DNA of 64,000 bases, from contig CM059971.1 in the NCBI GenBank assembly GCA_030490835.1, forward strand, positions 78,014,224-78,078,223, read 5' to 3'. Positions within the stretch are counted from its first letter, which is position 1, and each line of letters begins with the position of its first letter. Both the position numbers and the translations under genes were made by a program. Origin of the DNA: Annona cherimola (lineage: Eukaryota; Streptophyta; Magnoliopsida; Magnoliales; Annonaceae). A model generated the notes under the pieces. The model did not search any database, was not told the origin of the DNA, and saw only the letters and a list, made by a program, of their open reading frames with translations. This document shows positions 43,780-55,329 of the stretch, in pieces.

Positions 43780-44709
43780 TTATACCACTTGGTTTCGTTT
43801 ATTGAATACTCTATATGCTTTGCTATTTGATGAGTACCCAAGGAATATTGCTTCATCACTTTTGGCATCTAATTTTCCCAAGTTGGTTTTTCCATTGTTC
43901 AAAACATAACATGTGCATCCAAAAGCATGAAAGTATGAAATATTTGGCTTCCTTCCTTTCCATAACTCATATGGGGTCTTTTTCAAGATTGCTCTAATGG
44001 TAACACGGTTCAACACATGACCAGCTGTACTTACAGCTTCACTCCAAAATTTCTTGGATAATTTGCTCTCATTCAGCATTGTTCTAGTCATCTCTTGTAT
44101 AGTTCTGTTTTTCCTTTCAACTACTCTATTTTGTTGTGGAGTTCTTGGTGCAGAAAATGTGTGATGAATTCCTTTTTCATTACATAACTCTATGAATCGT
44201 TTGTTTTCAAATTCACCACCATGATCACTTCTTATAGTCATAATAGTACTTTGTTTTTCATTTTTCACCAAATTTACAAAAGTTGAAAACATAGAGAAGA
44301 CTTCATCTTTGCTAGCTAAGAGAATTATCCATGTAAATCTTGAAAAATCATCAACAATAACAAATACATATTTCTTTCCACCAATGGTTAAAATATCGGA
44401 TGACTCATATAGATCCATGTGTAGCAATTCAAGTGGCCTAGTGGTGGAGATTTCCTTTTTGGTAGAGAAATGCATTTTAGGTTGTTTAGATAATTGACAT
44501 GCCTTACAAATTTTGTCTTTGTCATATTTCAATTTTGGCAAGTCTTCTACCAAACTCTTCTTCCATAGGGTCTTAATATTTTCCATGTTTATATGTCCAA
44601 GTCTTTTGTGCCAAACCCATGGATCATTATCAATGGCCATTAGACATTGACCATCTAATTCATCAAGTGAAACCAAATATACATTTTCATGTCTTTTTCC
44701 ACTAAACAT
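43780..44709 (-). pseudogene. Copia-2 integrase
   Basis: About 310 codons with an HHCC zinc finger (WHKRLGHINMENIKTLW ... CKACQLSK) and the DDE core: Asp in LHMDLYESSD, Asp in RSDHGGEFEN, Glu in QQNRVVERKNRTIQ. The FHAFGCTCYVL and EAIFLGYS landmarks follow. In the PQQN phrase the usual Gly is Arg (QQNRVVER). It ends at a premature stop before the linker to RT. It normally inserts the cDNA into the genome. Confidence 0.93.
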
Positions 44710-44742
44710 AATATGTTCTCCATCAAATATATTACATATAGA

Positions 44743-44985
44743 TTATTCAAACACAACCTTATATCCTTTGTCACATAATTGACTAATGCTCATTAGGTTA
44801 TGCTTGAGTCCTTCAACAAACAAAACATCTTCCATGCATGTATTTGAAATACTATAAATATTTCCTTTACCTTTAATTTTACCTTTCTCATTATTGCCGA
44901 AGGCAACCGTTCCATCGTTGCAAGGCTTAAGTTTGTGAAATAAACTTCTTTCTCCGGTCATATGCCTTGAACAGCCGTTGTCCAT
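44743..44985 (-). pseudogene. Copia-2 protease, active-site Ser replaced by Asn
   Basis: Reads WFMDNGCSRHMTGE: the aspartic-protease motif, normally Asp-Ser-Gly (DSGCSRHMTG) in copia elements, is Asp-Asn-Gly. The rest (FHKLKPCNDGTVAFGNN, LKHNLMSISQLCDKGY) is well kept. It lies in a different frame from gag because of a frameshift between 45146 and 44985, and a stop separates it from integrase. Confidence 0.88.
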
Positions 44986-45145
44986 GAACCATATATTGTT
45001 TGCCTTTGCCTTGAAACAAATCTGAAAAATAAATGAATAAATCTCATCTCTTTGGTACCCATTTTATGGGTCCATTTGGGTTAGTAATATTAGTCAATCT
45101 TTGTTGCTCTAACTTAGAAAGCCCAAATCTTGTGTTCCTTGGAAC

Positions 45146-46912
45146 TCAAACTAATTTTGCACCATGGTCATGTAGTTTCTTAAAGTTACATTTATAGGCT
45201 TTATGACCCATTTTGTTGCAGAAATTGCAAGCCATAGGTAATCTTGGAGTAGACCTCCAAGTATGTAATGGTTCAAACGTTGGTCTTCTAGTCCACATAA
45301 CATTTTTCCTTTGTGGCTTGTATTTAAGTGCAGTTTTGGTTTGATATTTCTCAAGTATTGGCACATTTGATTTGTCACTTTCTTTTTGCTCAAATGTATA
45401 ATATCCAAGGCCTCTTTTATTTGTTTGAGCAGTCATATTCAGAAACATTTTTACATTTTCTCCCGGATTAGAGAACTTAGCTAATGATTCATTTAAGGAT
45501 TCGTTCTCCTTTTTCAGTTTTTCCATCTCTTTCAACAATGATTCATTTTCTTCTTTCAGTTTTGTTGATTTTTCAGCTAGTTTACTATTTTCAATAATAA
45601 CGAAGTTACATTGTTGTCTCTTCAATGACAACTTGTTTCCTAGCTTTTTGATTTTCTCATATAATGAATCATAAGCAATTTGTAGTTCTTCTAACTCAGC
45701 ACATTTGAGGCATTCTTGAAAAGAAGAATAACTTGATTGAGAATAGCAAGGTTTGGAAGTTACCTCTTCATTGCTTGTGCATTTTGTTGAGATGGTTTAT
45801 TCTTCCAAAACTTCAGTTGTGTTTAAACACAACAAATCCTCTTCTTGCTCAATCCGCGCCATGCAGCATATTCTTGCACAATTTGCCGTCTCAAATTCGT
45901 CGGTTGAAGAGCTGCTTGTTGATGAAGTCTCTTCATTAACGTACATGCCTCTTCCCTTTGGTCTTTGATATTTTCTGCCTTCATGTCCTTCCTTCCTCTC
46001 TTGATACTCTTTTGATTTTTCTTCCGGCGTAGGACATTGAGCTTGTATGTGTCCTATCCCGCCGCATTTATAGCACTTCGTTGACTCCTTCTTCTCTCTT
46101 CTTGCTCTTTCTTTGAAGTCCTTGAAGTTTCTTTCTTTTCTCACAAATTTTCGGAATTTACGAGTGAGAAGTGCAATATCTTCATTGTCATTTTGAGAAG
46201 AGGAGGTGGACTCCTCTGAGTTGTGTGCCGCTTTTAATGCAATGGCTTTCTTTCCTTTGTGATTGTCTTCGTTTCTTCTCTTAATTAGCTCATGTGACAT
46301 TAATGAGCTAATTAGATCTTCTAGCTTTAGTGTATTTAGGTCTTTGGCTTCTTCAATCGCCGTAATCTTTGGAGTCCAAGATTCCGGTAGAGCTCTTAGT
46401 ATCTTCATGACCTGTTCGGATTCAGATATAGCCTTTCCAAGACCTTTCGAGGCGTTAGTAATCTTAGAAAATCTAGCAAACATTTCAAAAATATTTTCTG
46501 TTTTTAGCATTCTAAAGCTTTCCAATTCTCCAATCAAAATATTTCTCCTTGTCCCTTGGACTTGAGAAGTTCCTTCATAGATAGATGTTAAAGTATTCCA
46601 TATTTCTTTTGCGGTTAGGCAAGAGGATACTCTATCATATTCAGAAGCTGTAAGAGCACAAAATAGTGAGTTCATAGCTTTAGCATTGCTCTTTACAGTT
46701 CTTACTTCCTCTTCGGTCCACTTGGAAGCTCTTTCATCTATAGGCAATGTTACACCGTCTTGGATTGCAATCCAAGAGTCCATGTCGGTAGCCATGATGA
46801 GTTGCTTCATTCGAAGCTTTCAATAGCCGAAATTGTTCCCATCAAACAATGGTGGCCTAGTAAATGATTGGCCCTCAGCAAAAGCGGGAACGAAAGTAGA
46901 TTAGGATGCCAT
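45146..46912 (-). pseudogene. Copia-2 gag with four nonsense codons
   Basis: The original ATG is at 46910-46912. The frame reads FVPAFAEGQSFTRPPLFDGN and then GY*KLRMKQ, where Trp is expected. Stops fall at codon 4 (TAA), codon 31 (TGA, 46820-46822), 45797-45799 (TAA) and 45146-45148 (TGA). The middle is a UBN2-type gag with LPESWTPKITAIEEAKDL, one CCHC knuckle (CYKCGGIGHIQAQC), a coiled coil rich in Lys/Glu/Asn (about 45500-45630), and a second knuckle CNFCNKMGHKAYKC. Gag packages element RNA. The 337-codon piece 45797-46810 can still be read from an internal ATG. Confidence 0.88.
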
Positions 46913-46946
46913 GTGATTGGATCTCTTTGGTTTAACTCAAAGATCT

Positions 46947-46958
46947 GCTCTGATACCA
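46947..46958 (-). other. Copia-2 primer-binding site
   Basis: The minus strand reads TGGTATCAGAGC, an exact initiator tRNA-Met complement, two bases inside the 5' LTR. Confidence 0.92.
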
Positions 46959-46960
46959 CT

Positions 46961-48763
46961 TGTTGGCCCCGAGTTAATGGCAACACCCAAGAGGGGAGGG
47001 GTGAATTGGGTTCTTAAAAATTTCTTTGGTAACTTAAAAACTCAACCCCTTGAAAGTTTAGTCCCCTTGATAGAAGAAATGAAGTTGAAAGCAGTTATAA
47101 TGTAGAGAGAAGAAATATAAATCAAACACACAAGATTTTTATAGTGGTTCGGGCAACCTCCCTACTCCACTCTTTCAAGCTCACACTCCTTGTGACTTGG
47201 GTTCCACTATTGTATTCTTCAAATACAATTAGAGTCACTGCTCTCTTCTAGATTCCAGCTCTAGGGGGCTTCAACACAATACAGCACAAGTAGGTGATGA
47301 GTTCCACTCCAATCACACACTACTTTGCTTTCACTTGATCTTAGTTCCTCAAACTAAATCAAGTTCAATACAATAAAATGAAATAACAAAAGAAGTCTAC
47401 ACTTTACAGATGTGTAGAAGTAATTTGGCGCAGAGAAGAACTTGTAACGTAGGCTTTGAAGATTCAGAAATGTAGCTCTTGCAATTTGAAGTGAAGTTCT
47501 TCCTCTTTGAATGGCTTGATCTCTTTAGAGCTCTTGAATATGGGAGTTAAGCACACTTAATGAATCTCAGCTACTTCCCTCGTCCACCATGAATGCATTT
47601 TATAATTTTGGAGGGAATCCGAACGTTAGAAGGTAGGTGGCGCGCATTTAATGCGCCAACGTTCGAATAAATTCCGACCGTTGCGACCCAAGTCGCAGGC
47701 GAAGTCGACTTCGGATGCGACTTCGCCCAAGTCGCAGATGGAGTCGACTTCGGGTGCGACTTCGCTTCTCCGTAGCGACTTCAAGTTCCAGGTCGAGTCG
47801 ACTTGGGTATCGACTTGACCCAACTCGCAGGTGAAGTCGACTTCGGGTGCGACTTCACCTCTTCAGGTTCCAAGTCGGAGTCTTGAGTCGACTTTGGCTT
47901 CAGACTTCAACTCAAGTCGATCATGGAGTCGACTTGGGTTGCGACTTGACTTGGTCTTTAAAAAATATGCTTTGATCCTCATTGATTTGCTTCTATCTTG
48001 TTTGGCTTTCTTCTCTTAGTTGCTTTCATTCTAGAATGGCTCCTTATACTTGTAGATCTTGTGATTCTTGAAGAGTTTGACTTTGATTCTTCTTGGATTA
48101 GCTTGAACCTTGTGAATCTTTGAAAAACTTGAATCTTGCATGGTAGATTCATGCACCTTGCTCGCTTTAGATTCATATTGATCTTCATGACTTGATTATT
48201 TCTTCATTTTGGAGCATGCTTGAATCTTTGCCTTGAACTTGTTAAACTTGATTTTGATAAAGAGCTTGTATCCTTGATTTGGTCTTGAGAATACTCAAGT
48301 TGATTCTTGGAATGAGCTGAAAACTCCATCTTTGAGCTTTGATAACATCAAGTCGAATTTGGGGTCGACTTCGTCCGCGACTTCGCCCAAGTCGCAACTG
48401 GAGTCGACTTCGTTTGCGACTTCGGCATTCTTCTGTCCCAAATTCAACTCTGGACGGTTTTTCCATCTGAAGTCAATGCTGGAGTCGACTTCGTCTGCGA
48501 CTTGGCTTCCCAAGTCGCAAGTGGAGTCGACTTGGCCTGCGACTTCACTTGCTCTTCTCCCATTTTCAACTCTGTACGGGTTTGGCTCTTTGAAGTCGAT
48601 CTTGGAGTCGACTTGGGGAACGACTTGGCCTTCCATGCTTTATGTTTTTCAAATGTATATCCCTTAAACATATCCACAAACTTGTTAGTAGCCAAGACTT
48701 ACTCAAATTGATTTGTTAATCATCAAAACATAGATTTAGCTTGTTTTCCACATATTTCCAACA
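46961..48763 (-). repeat. Copia-2 5' LTR (1,803 bp)
   Basis: The sister of 39891-41666. It contains the complete set of eleven GTCGAC sites by eye (47701-47950 and 48360-48620), including the unit missing from the other copy. Confidence 0.95.
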
Positions 48764-49587
48764 CTATCAACGAGGGTGCAACTTAGGTAGGGTACCCACC
48801 GACCCAACTCTAAATTAGGTAGGATAAAATATAAAATTTTACCCATGGGTATGGGTAGAGTAAGATTCATTACCCAATCCTCAAAATAGGGTAAGAATAG
48901 GGTAGGCATGCTGGGTACTCGGAACATAACCGCGTGGGTACCCACATGTATAAATAATATTATATGCGTGTGTATAACTATATATATGTAAATAATTTTA
49001 TCTTCCGTCTCTCTTGGTTGTAGCCAAGTACTCATATTTGCAGCGAGTGTGTGGCACGTGCATAGCAAGGAGGGTGCCCAAATTTCACATCTCGCCCTTC
49101 CTAATGTTCCATCCCACCTATGAGCTATGAATATTCAACATTATTCTAAATCTAGAAGCTTCTCACGATTGCAAGCACCAGCGTCAAAAACCATCCTTCA
49201 CAGCTGCCTCCATTGCTGAAAGGGGTAAGCAAAAACTACTATTCTGCTTAGATTTGTCACTGCTTAAGTTCATTGTTGAAAAAGAATAAGTGAAAACTAC
49301 TATCCTATGTAGATTTGTCACCACTCAAGTTCTCTGCCAAAGTGGAGTAAGTGAAAACCATCATCCCATGTCGACAACCCTACTCTTTCTTCCATCCTCT
49401 CATCATTCTTCTTCCCTCCAACTTCTTCATCTTCCATTCTTCTCAACTTCTTCCCATTTCAAGGGCTCTATCTTATCCTTTCTTCTCTCACCATTCGGTT
49501 TGGATGTCAAAGCTTGTTGAGGTGCCAACAGACAACACAAGAAGGTCTTATAAATGGTTTACGGAAGTGAGTCCTTTAAGATTTAAT

Positions 49588-52077
49588 TGTAGGGGTCGGC
49601 CCATTATAAAAAAAAAATATATTGCTGCATGTGCACGTTTCTGGTTCACGTGCAGAGCACTGAATTAATTAAGAGGGGTATAAGAGAGGGTTCAAACGGG
49701 CGCTCAAACAAGGAAAAAAAATGGAAGAGAAAGAGAGAAAAAGAAGAAGAAAGAAAGAGAAGGATAAGGAAGAAGAAGGAGAGGGAAGAGAGGAGAGGAG
49801 AGAAAGCTCACCGTCACCACTGCCCACACCGCCGTCACGCAGTCGTCGTTGGGTTGCCAGAGGAAAGGAAGAAATAGGCTTTTTGTTGAGTTTTTCCAAT
49901 TTTCGCCCAAAGCATGCAATGAACGTAGGAATTTTGCTAAAATACCTTAGATAAACATGTATGGAAGTAAATTATACCTATTTGAGTAGTAAATTTGGTT
50001 ACTTAGGGATTCAAGAGTTGAAATAGATAGGATTTTAATTTTTACCCCCAAAATAGATGGAAAATCATGGGGCTTTTGATAAATTCGTGCATAAGAAGAT
50101 ATTTAGAACCCAAATCATGAAAATGGAAGGCTAAAATCAAGACAAGTGTGAAATCAAAAATTCAAGAGTGGTGTATCCAAATTTTCTTATTCCAAATCAT
50201 AATATAATAGTTACAAATACTATTAAGATGTATTAATTATCAATTAATCTACCCAATTTAAGGTAAAAAGGAGAAAAATTAAAATTTTTCATAACTCATG
50301 GAAATTGGGCAGCCCCAAAAATGTGGGTTAAACATGGAGCTTTTGGAGTATTTGACTTAAACATTATTTATGGATAAATTTTAAGATGTTTGGAATATTG
50401 AAAATATAAAAAAATTATGGAAGTATTACGCTAAGTTGTAAGTAGAGTACGGGTGTCGAAAATTTATGTAAAATTGGTAGGTAGCCAATTCACATAGTAT
50501 AAGAATGATTAGATAGATTTTAATATACCTAATATATATCTTAAGTGCACATTTAATGGATGAAAAAAAATTAATAAAATACAAGGGGAATAAATTCCCT
50601 TAAATGGTTTATATACTTTTAGATACAAAATAAATAGTAATATCATCAAAATGGAAGTTTAAATGAGAATGTTTTCCTCATCAAAGAAGTCTCAGGGACT
50701 CTCTTTGAAAAAGAAAAGCTAAAAATTAGCTTTCAAATTAATGCATCCTTAAACATTAAAAATTAGGATGCAATACATGGTGATTTAAGTGAATGCTTAA
50801 CCAAAATTGTTAATTTTGATAGGAAAAGGAAAAGAGAAAGTATAAGAGACAGTTTGAAATTCTAAGGTAAGCAAGTTTTTCAAATTTAATGAATTATTGT
50901 GATAAAATTTTTATTTTGTTACTTATTTTGAAAAATGATGTTTGCAACAAATGTTCATGTTATGCTTTTATGTGTTTCCTTAGAAATATATACAAATCAA
51001 GTCATTTTCATAAATATTGTAATTAAATTTTATACAAGCATTTAAAAAATCTTTGGGAATGGTCGTTACCCTATTTTTCTTTATTTATGTATATGTATTT
51101 ATGTTGTTAAGGCACGCTTTCAAATTTGATTTTCGAAAACAAACATTTACTTTATAATTAGCTGAGTAAACTCCCTTTTACGACATAAATGTGCTTGATC
51201 ATTTGTGTGAATATAATTCATGCATGGAAATGAATGTAAAGTTTCGCCAATGTTGTAATTAGACAGGTTGTTCGTCCTTGACATTGCCTAGTCGGTGAGT
51301 CCGATGTATAAGTATGGGTGATTACTTGATAAGTATCACCTGCCAAAGAAAAAATCATGTTATCGAATGATACATGTTGTGATTGCATTTTTTCCTCATG
51401 CATATATGATGTTCTATGGAGGTTTTCATGGTTTTTTCCTTTAAATAACGTTTGCTTACTGGGTTCTTTGAACCTACCGATTTTTATTAAACAGTTGTAG
51501 AATATTCTGATTTCAAGAGCTATGGAGACTTCATTGGGGTAAAAGGGTAGTGAAGTGAAGAGTCATATGAAGCTCTTGTGTATGTTTGAGTTTGTTTTGT
51601 AATAAGATAAATTTTAGAAGTGCTAGATTTTCTTTCAAAATGTGAGATGTGCGTATGACCTATATATATTTGTGTGTATACTGTGAAAGACATTTGTAGT
51701 ATTAATTCTTTTACATTGTGTGAACTGTGTGGATATATGTATTGTGTACGATGAAAAATATTGGAGTATGGGAGTTATGGTGTGATTATGATGAATTTGT
51801 AAAAAAAAGAGGGAGTTCATGATTATCATGAAGTAATACAGGTTATTTCTTAATGTAAAGAATTATATGTTGAATGTTTGTATTTAGAAAATGTCCTAGT
51901 TACAAACGGGATGCTGCCGAAATTTGTATAGAGATAAAAAAAATTTAGACCACTTTTATTCTTATTTAGTGTATAAATGTAAGTTAGGTTATCGACTCAC
52001 CACTTTGCAAAAGATTTCTGGCATGAAGTCCTATGATAAACTCAAAGTATAAATATGTCATAGGCGGGGGCGCTACA
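49588..52077 (+). repeat. Gypsy 5' LTR
   Basis: Starts TGTAGGGGTCGGCCC and ends GGGCGCTACA. It includes an 85-bp purine tract (GGAAGAGAAAGAGAGAAAAA..., 49721-49807), which generates Lys/Glu-rich and Ser/Phe-rich open frames that are not genes. GTCGGTGAGTCCGATGTAT-like and CACCTGCC phrases typical of this LTR class occur near 51290-51350. Confidence 0.93.
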
Positions 52078-52081
52078 AAAG

Positions 52082-52093
52082 TGGTATCAGAGT
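52082..52093 (+). other. Gypsy primer-binding site
   Basis: TGGTATCAGAGT, an initiator tRNA-Met complement with one change from TGGTATCAGAGC, four bases after the LTR end. Confidence 0.88.
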
Positions 52094-52231
52094 ATGAGTG
52101 GTGAAGTTGTAAAAAATTTTGGATTTATTATTTTAGATTATGATTTAATTTGTAAGTTTAATATCAAAATTGTCAGCCAAGAAATATAATGCTACATTTC
52201 TTACTCTATGTTTTGACATTTCTATAAATAG

Positions 52232-53029
52232 ACATGATGGCGAGTCAAGGCCCGGAGCCAACACTCACGATAACAAGGTAAGTGGAACAAGAGGCGGTAG
52301 AAAGACATCGGTTACAAGATGAAAGGATAAGACGTTGGTTCCGTGGGCAAGAGGAACTAGTAACCTGAACAACTTGCACCTCCAATAGAAGTGGGACATG
52401 GTGAAAATCTAATGTTCTTGGCTCAAAATATAATATCTCCTCTAAGGAATCCTCCTATAATACTTAATAGATTACAAGAAAGGCAAACAGCGGAATATTG
52501 AGAAAGAATTCAGCTCATGAGGATCCCGAGTAGGGACCTAGATATAAATTGGAGCACGGGCTCTACAAGTTTGGCCATGGAACCACTATTGCGGAAATTG
52601 CATATAATGAAGGAAGATTGGTGCAACAATTAGCAGAAAGGCAGGCGAGAGGCGAAGAAGTAGAATTATAAGAGGATGATGGGGAGACAGTAATCCTCAT
52701 TTTAGTTAATGAACTAGATCAAGAGGTGAATGACGATGAAAATATCATTGTGAATGGACAGGAACCGGATGACCTTCTCTCGGAGGACGAAGATGACCCG
52801 ATAGAGCCTGAGAATGAACATGACCCCAAAGAGCCTAAAGAGGGTGACCTTGAAGAGCCCCAAGAGGAAGAATTTGAAGAGCCTGAGTTCGATGAGGAGA
52901 GAGATTTGAGGGGTTTGAGGAGCCTGAGCTGGATGAGGAGGGAGATTTTGAAGAAAATGCAGAGGAAGAGGTAGAAGTGATCGATATAGGGGAGAAGGCC
53001 CCACTTGCTAGTGATTCAGAAGAATCTTA
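52232..53029 (+). pseudogene. Extra acidic ORF between PBS and gag of the gypsy element
   Basis: A decayed reading frame beginning near MASQGPEPTLTITR and RHRLQDERIRRWFRGQEE, then an open stretch from 52726 that is extremely rich in Asp/Glu/Pro (DDLLSEDEDDPIEPENEHD). It precedes the gag ATG by about 340 bp. Plant gypsy elements usually start gag soon after the PBS, so this may be an additional ORF or a long gag N-terminal extension. Several stops interrupt it. Function unknown. Confidence 0.5.
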
Positions 53030-53369
53030 GCATTGGCTAAATGAATAGGAGCAAAACGATCTATACAATTTTTTAGTGAAATAATAGGTGTTTTAAAAAT
53101 ATTATTGCACATTTTTTGGGAAGTGTAAATATTTACAAAAGTGAAAAGTGGTATAATTTTTTGAATGTTGTACATGTATGACTTTCTTTTTAAGAGACAA
53201 GTGTCATGCATGTATAGCACAAATGTAAATGATGTACATTGTTAAGATAATGAAATACATATATCTTTTGTTGACTCAGTATATTGATATGAATTTCGTT
53301 AGTTGTTTTAGATATCATAATTATGATATATGTGTTTATATTTTAAAATTTTTTATATAGCAAGTAAAG

Positions 53370-54660
53370 ATGGTAGAAGGACGAAAACCAGGGTGTCCTA
53401 AGAAACAAAAGGTGGTTGAAATTCAAATGGATGAGAAAAATCAACAAGAGACCACGCCACCGCAGAAGGAAGTGCCCAACTCATTTGTAAGAGCAGAATC
53501 GGTGTCGTCATCGTCAAAAGATCCTATGCAAATTGTGGATCAAAGAATACATGAGGTAGTACACGAAGCCATAGCTCAAGCTATAGATGCTATGGATCAG
53601 CGATGGACTGCCCGACAAGCTCATATGATGGAGAACTTTATGTGCTATCAAAGGGATAGGGATGAACAAATGCTCATAAATATAAATGCTGGTGGTGGAT
53701 CTATGCAACCATAGGGTCTGATGTATATGGATTTGGGGGCAGTAGAAAGAGAAAACTTTCAAAGTATTCCTGAACCAAATCAAGGGTGAACCCAATAAAT
53801 GTAGATTTTAATAGAGCTGATGCAGGATCTGGCAAGACAAGATTAGCTGAAGATGAGCAAATGGAGGCTTATCGTAAAGCTATTTTAGTATTTTTAGTAC
53901 ATCATCCCCCAGATTTGCAGGTGCACCTAATCCAACAGTAGCAAAGCGATGGTTAAAGGAGATGAAAAAATTATTTAGGATACCACCATGTACAGACACA
54001 CAAAAGGTAGATTGTACTGTCCACTTATTAATTGACGAAGCTGAGGAATTGTGAGCTACCTTATCAAGTACGATGGAGAATCCTAATGATATAATATGTG
54101 CACAATTTTTAGAGGAATTCAAGAAAGAATATTTTTCAAGCACCCTAATGGATAAGAAAATATTTGAATTTGAGAGATTATATCAATGCAAGATTAGTGT
54201 AATGGAATATGCCATTAAATTTAACACCTTAGTAATATATATCGCGTAGATTGCAAATTCTCCTACACAAAAGCACATCGCTTTGAGGATGGATTAAGAG
54301 CCCATTTCAGGGAGAGTTTGGCTCCCTTTTTGCTGGTCAATTATGCTACAGCATTGGAAAGAGCAAGAGCCTTAGAAGCCGCAGAGCGAAGAACTTACGA
54401 GATTCAGCAAAGTCGAAAACGAACAGATTCAAATTTAAGGGAGAAGGATAACCGGAGGCGGAAATTTAAACTGTTGATCTTGAAAAACGAAAGAAAAAAA
54501 AGAGAGAAAGGAACTCCCTGTATGCCATAAATGTCAAAAGAAGCATAAAGGAAAGTGTTTAAAGAGGACTTTTCAATATAATAAATGTGGACAAATTGGC
54601 CACCAAGCTAAGAATTGTGGCACTATTCAAGAAGTAAGACGTCTCTTTTAAGAAGTTGGT
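53370..54660 (+). pseudogene. Gypsy gag remnant
   Basis: Begins MVEGRKPGCPKKQKVVEIQM. After stops, a retrotransposon-gag core follows (FRIPPCTDTQKVDCTVHLLI near 53970-54030; FLEEFKKEYFS near 54110) and a CCHC zinc knuckle (CGQIGHQAKNC near 54590). The frame is broken repeatedly. Confidence 0.82.
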
Positions 54661-54789
54661 CCCGGGTATTTCTTGTGCAACAAACCTGGTCATAGAATAG
54701 CCGAATGACCAAATCTAAGTCAAGGTAACCAGAATACCCGATGAAAGACTACTCAGCAGAAACCAACATCAACCTCGAGTCGGTAAGGA

Positions 54790-55030
54790 ATCCAAGCTCA
54801 AGTGCATGCGCTGACTCAAAATGAATCAAAAAGACTGAAAGAAAAAGTGGTGATAAGTATAATTTTTATTTTTGGATTCCCCGCCATGGGGTTGTTTGAT
54901 TCAGGTGCAACATATTCATTTATATTATGTCAATTTTTAGCTACATATAACTTAATTATAAATGAAACTAATACTATTTTACATGTAGAATCACCTATAT
55001 ATAGGCTAGCCAGTGTTAATTAAGAATGTA
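54790..55030 (+). pseudogene. Gypsy protease remnant
   Basis: Contains GLFDSGATYSFI, the aspartic-protease active site (Asp-Ser-Gly-Ala-Thr) typical of Ty3/gypsy elements, between gag and RT. Confidence 0.82.
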
Positions 55031-55329
55031 AATCTTATCCTATTAGGATATGATCATACATCTTGGAAGTAGACTTGATATTGCTTTCTATGCTGAATTT
55101 AATGTCATATTAGGAATGAACTGGTTAAATCGATGAAGCGTCACTATAAATTGCAAACAAAGAAAAGTTTCTTTTTCCACAATACTAGGGGAGGAAATTT
55201 CTATTGATAAATTGAAGAAACTAAAGGAGCCTGCAATATTGATTTCTACAATGACAGCTGCTAAGCTAGTACGTCAACAATGTACAACTTTCTTGGTTTT
55301 AGTGCAATTAGTTGAAGAAAATCAGTCTA

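Larger units (their letters stand above)
39891..48763 (-). mobile_element. Copia-2: complete-structure Ty1/copia retrotransposon, 8.87 kb
   Basis: Direct LTRs (39891-41666 and 46961-48763) begin TGTTGG and end AACA, flanked by perfect 5-bp repeats CTATC (39886-39890, 48764-48768). The minus strand carries PBS, gag, protease, integrase, RT, RNase H and PPT in copia order. The LTRs differ at only about 20-25 bases plus one 27-bp repeat-unit indel, roughly 1.3%, so insertion is recent. Yet coding has at least nine breaks. The gag and RT style and the conserved LTR phrase CCAAGAGGGGAGGGGTGAAT recall SIRE/Maximus-type copia elements, but there is no room for an env-like ORF after RNase H. It landed in the junction between LINE-A and the hAT-like element. 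Confidence 0.96.

Noticed and set aside
49629..49954. Lys/Glu/Arg-rich and Ser/Leu/Phe-rich overlapping frames
   Set aside because: These are translations of the purine tract in the gypsy LTR; the equivalent tract occurs in the other LTR.
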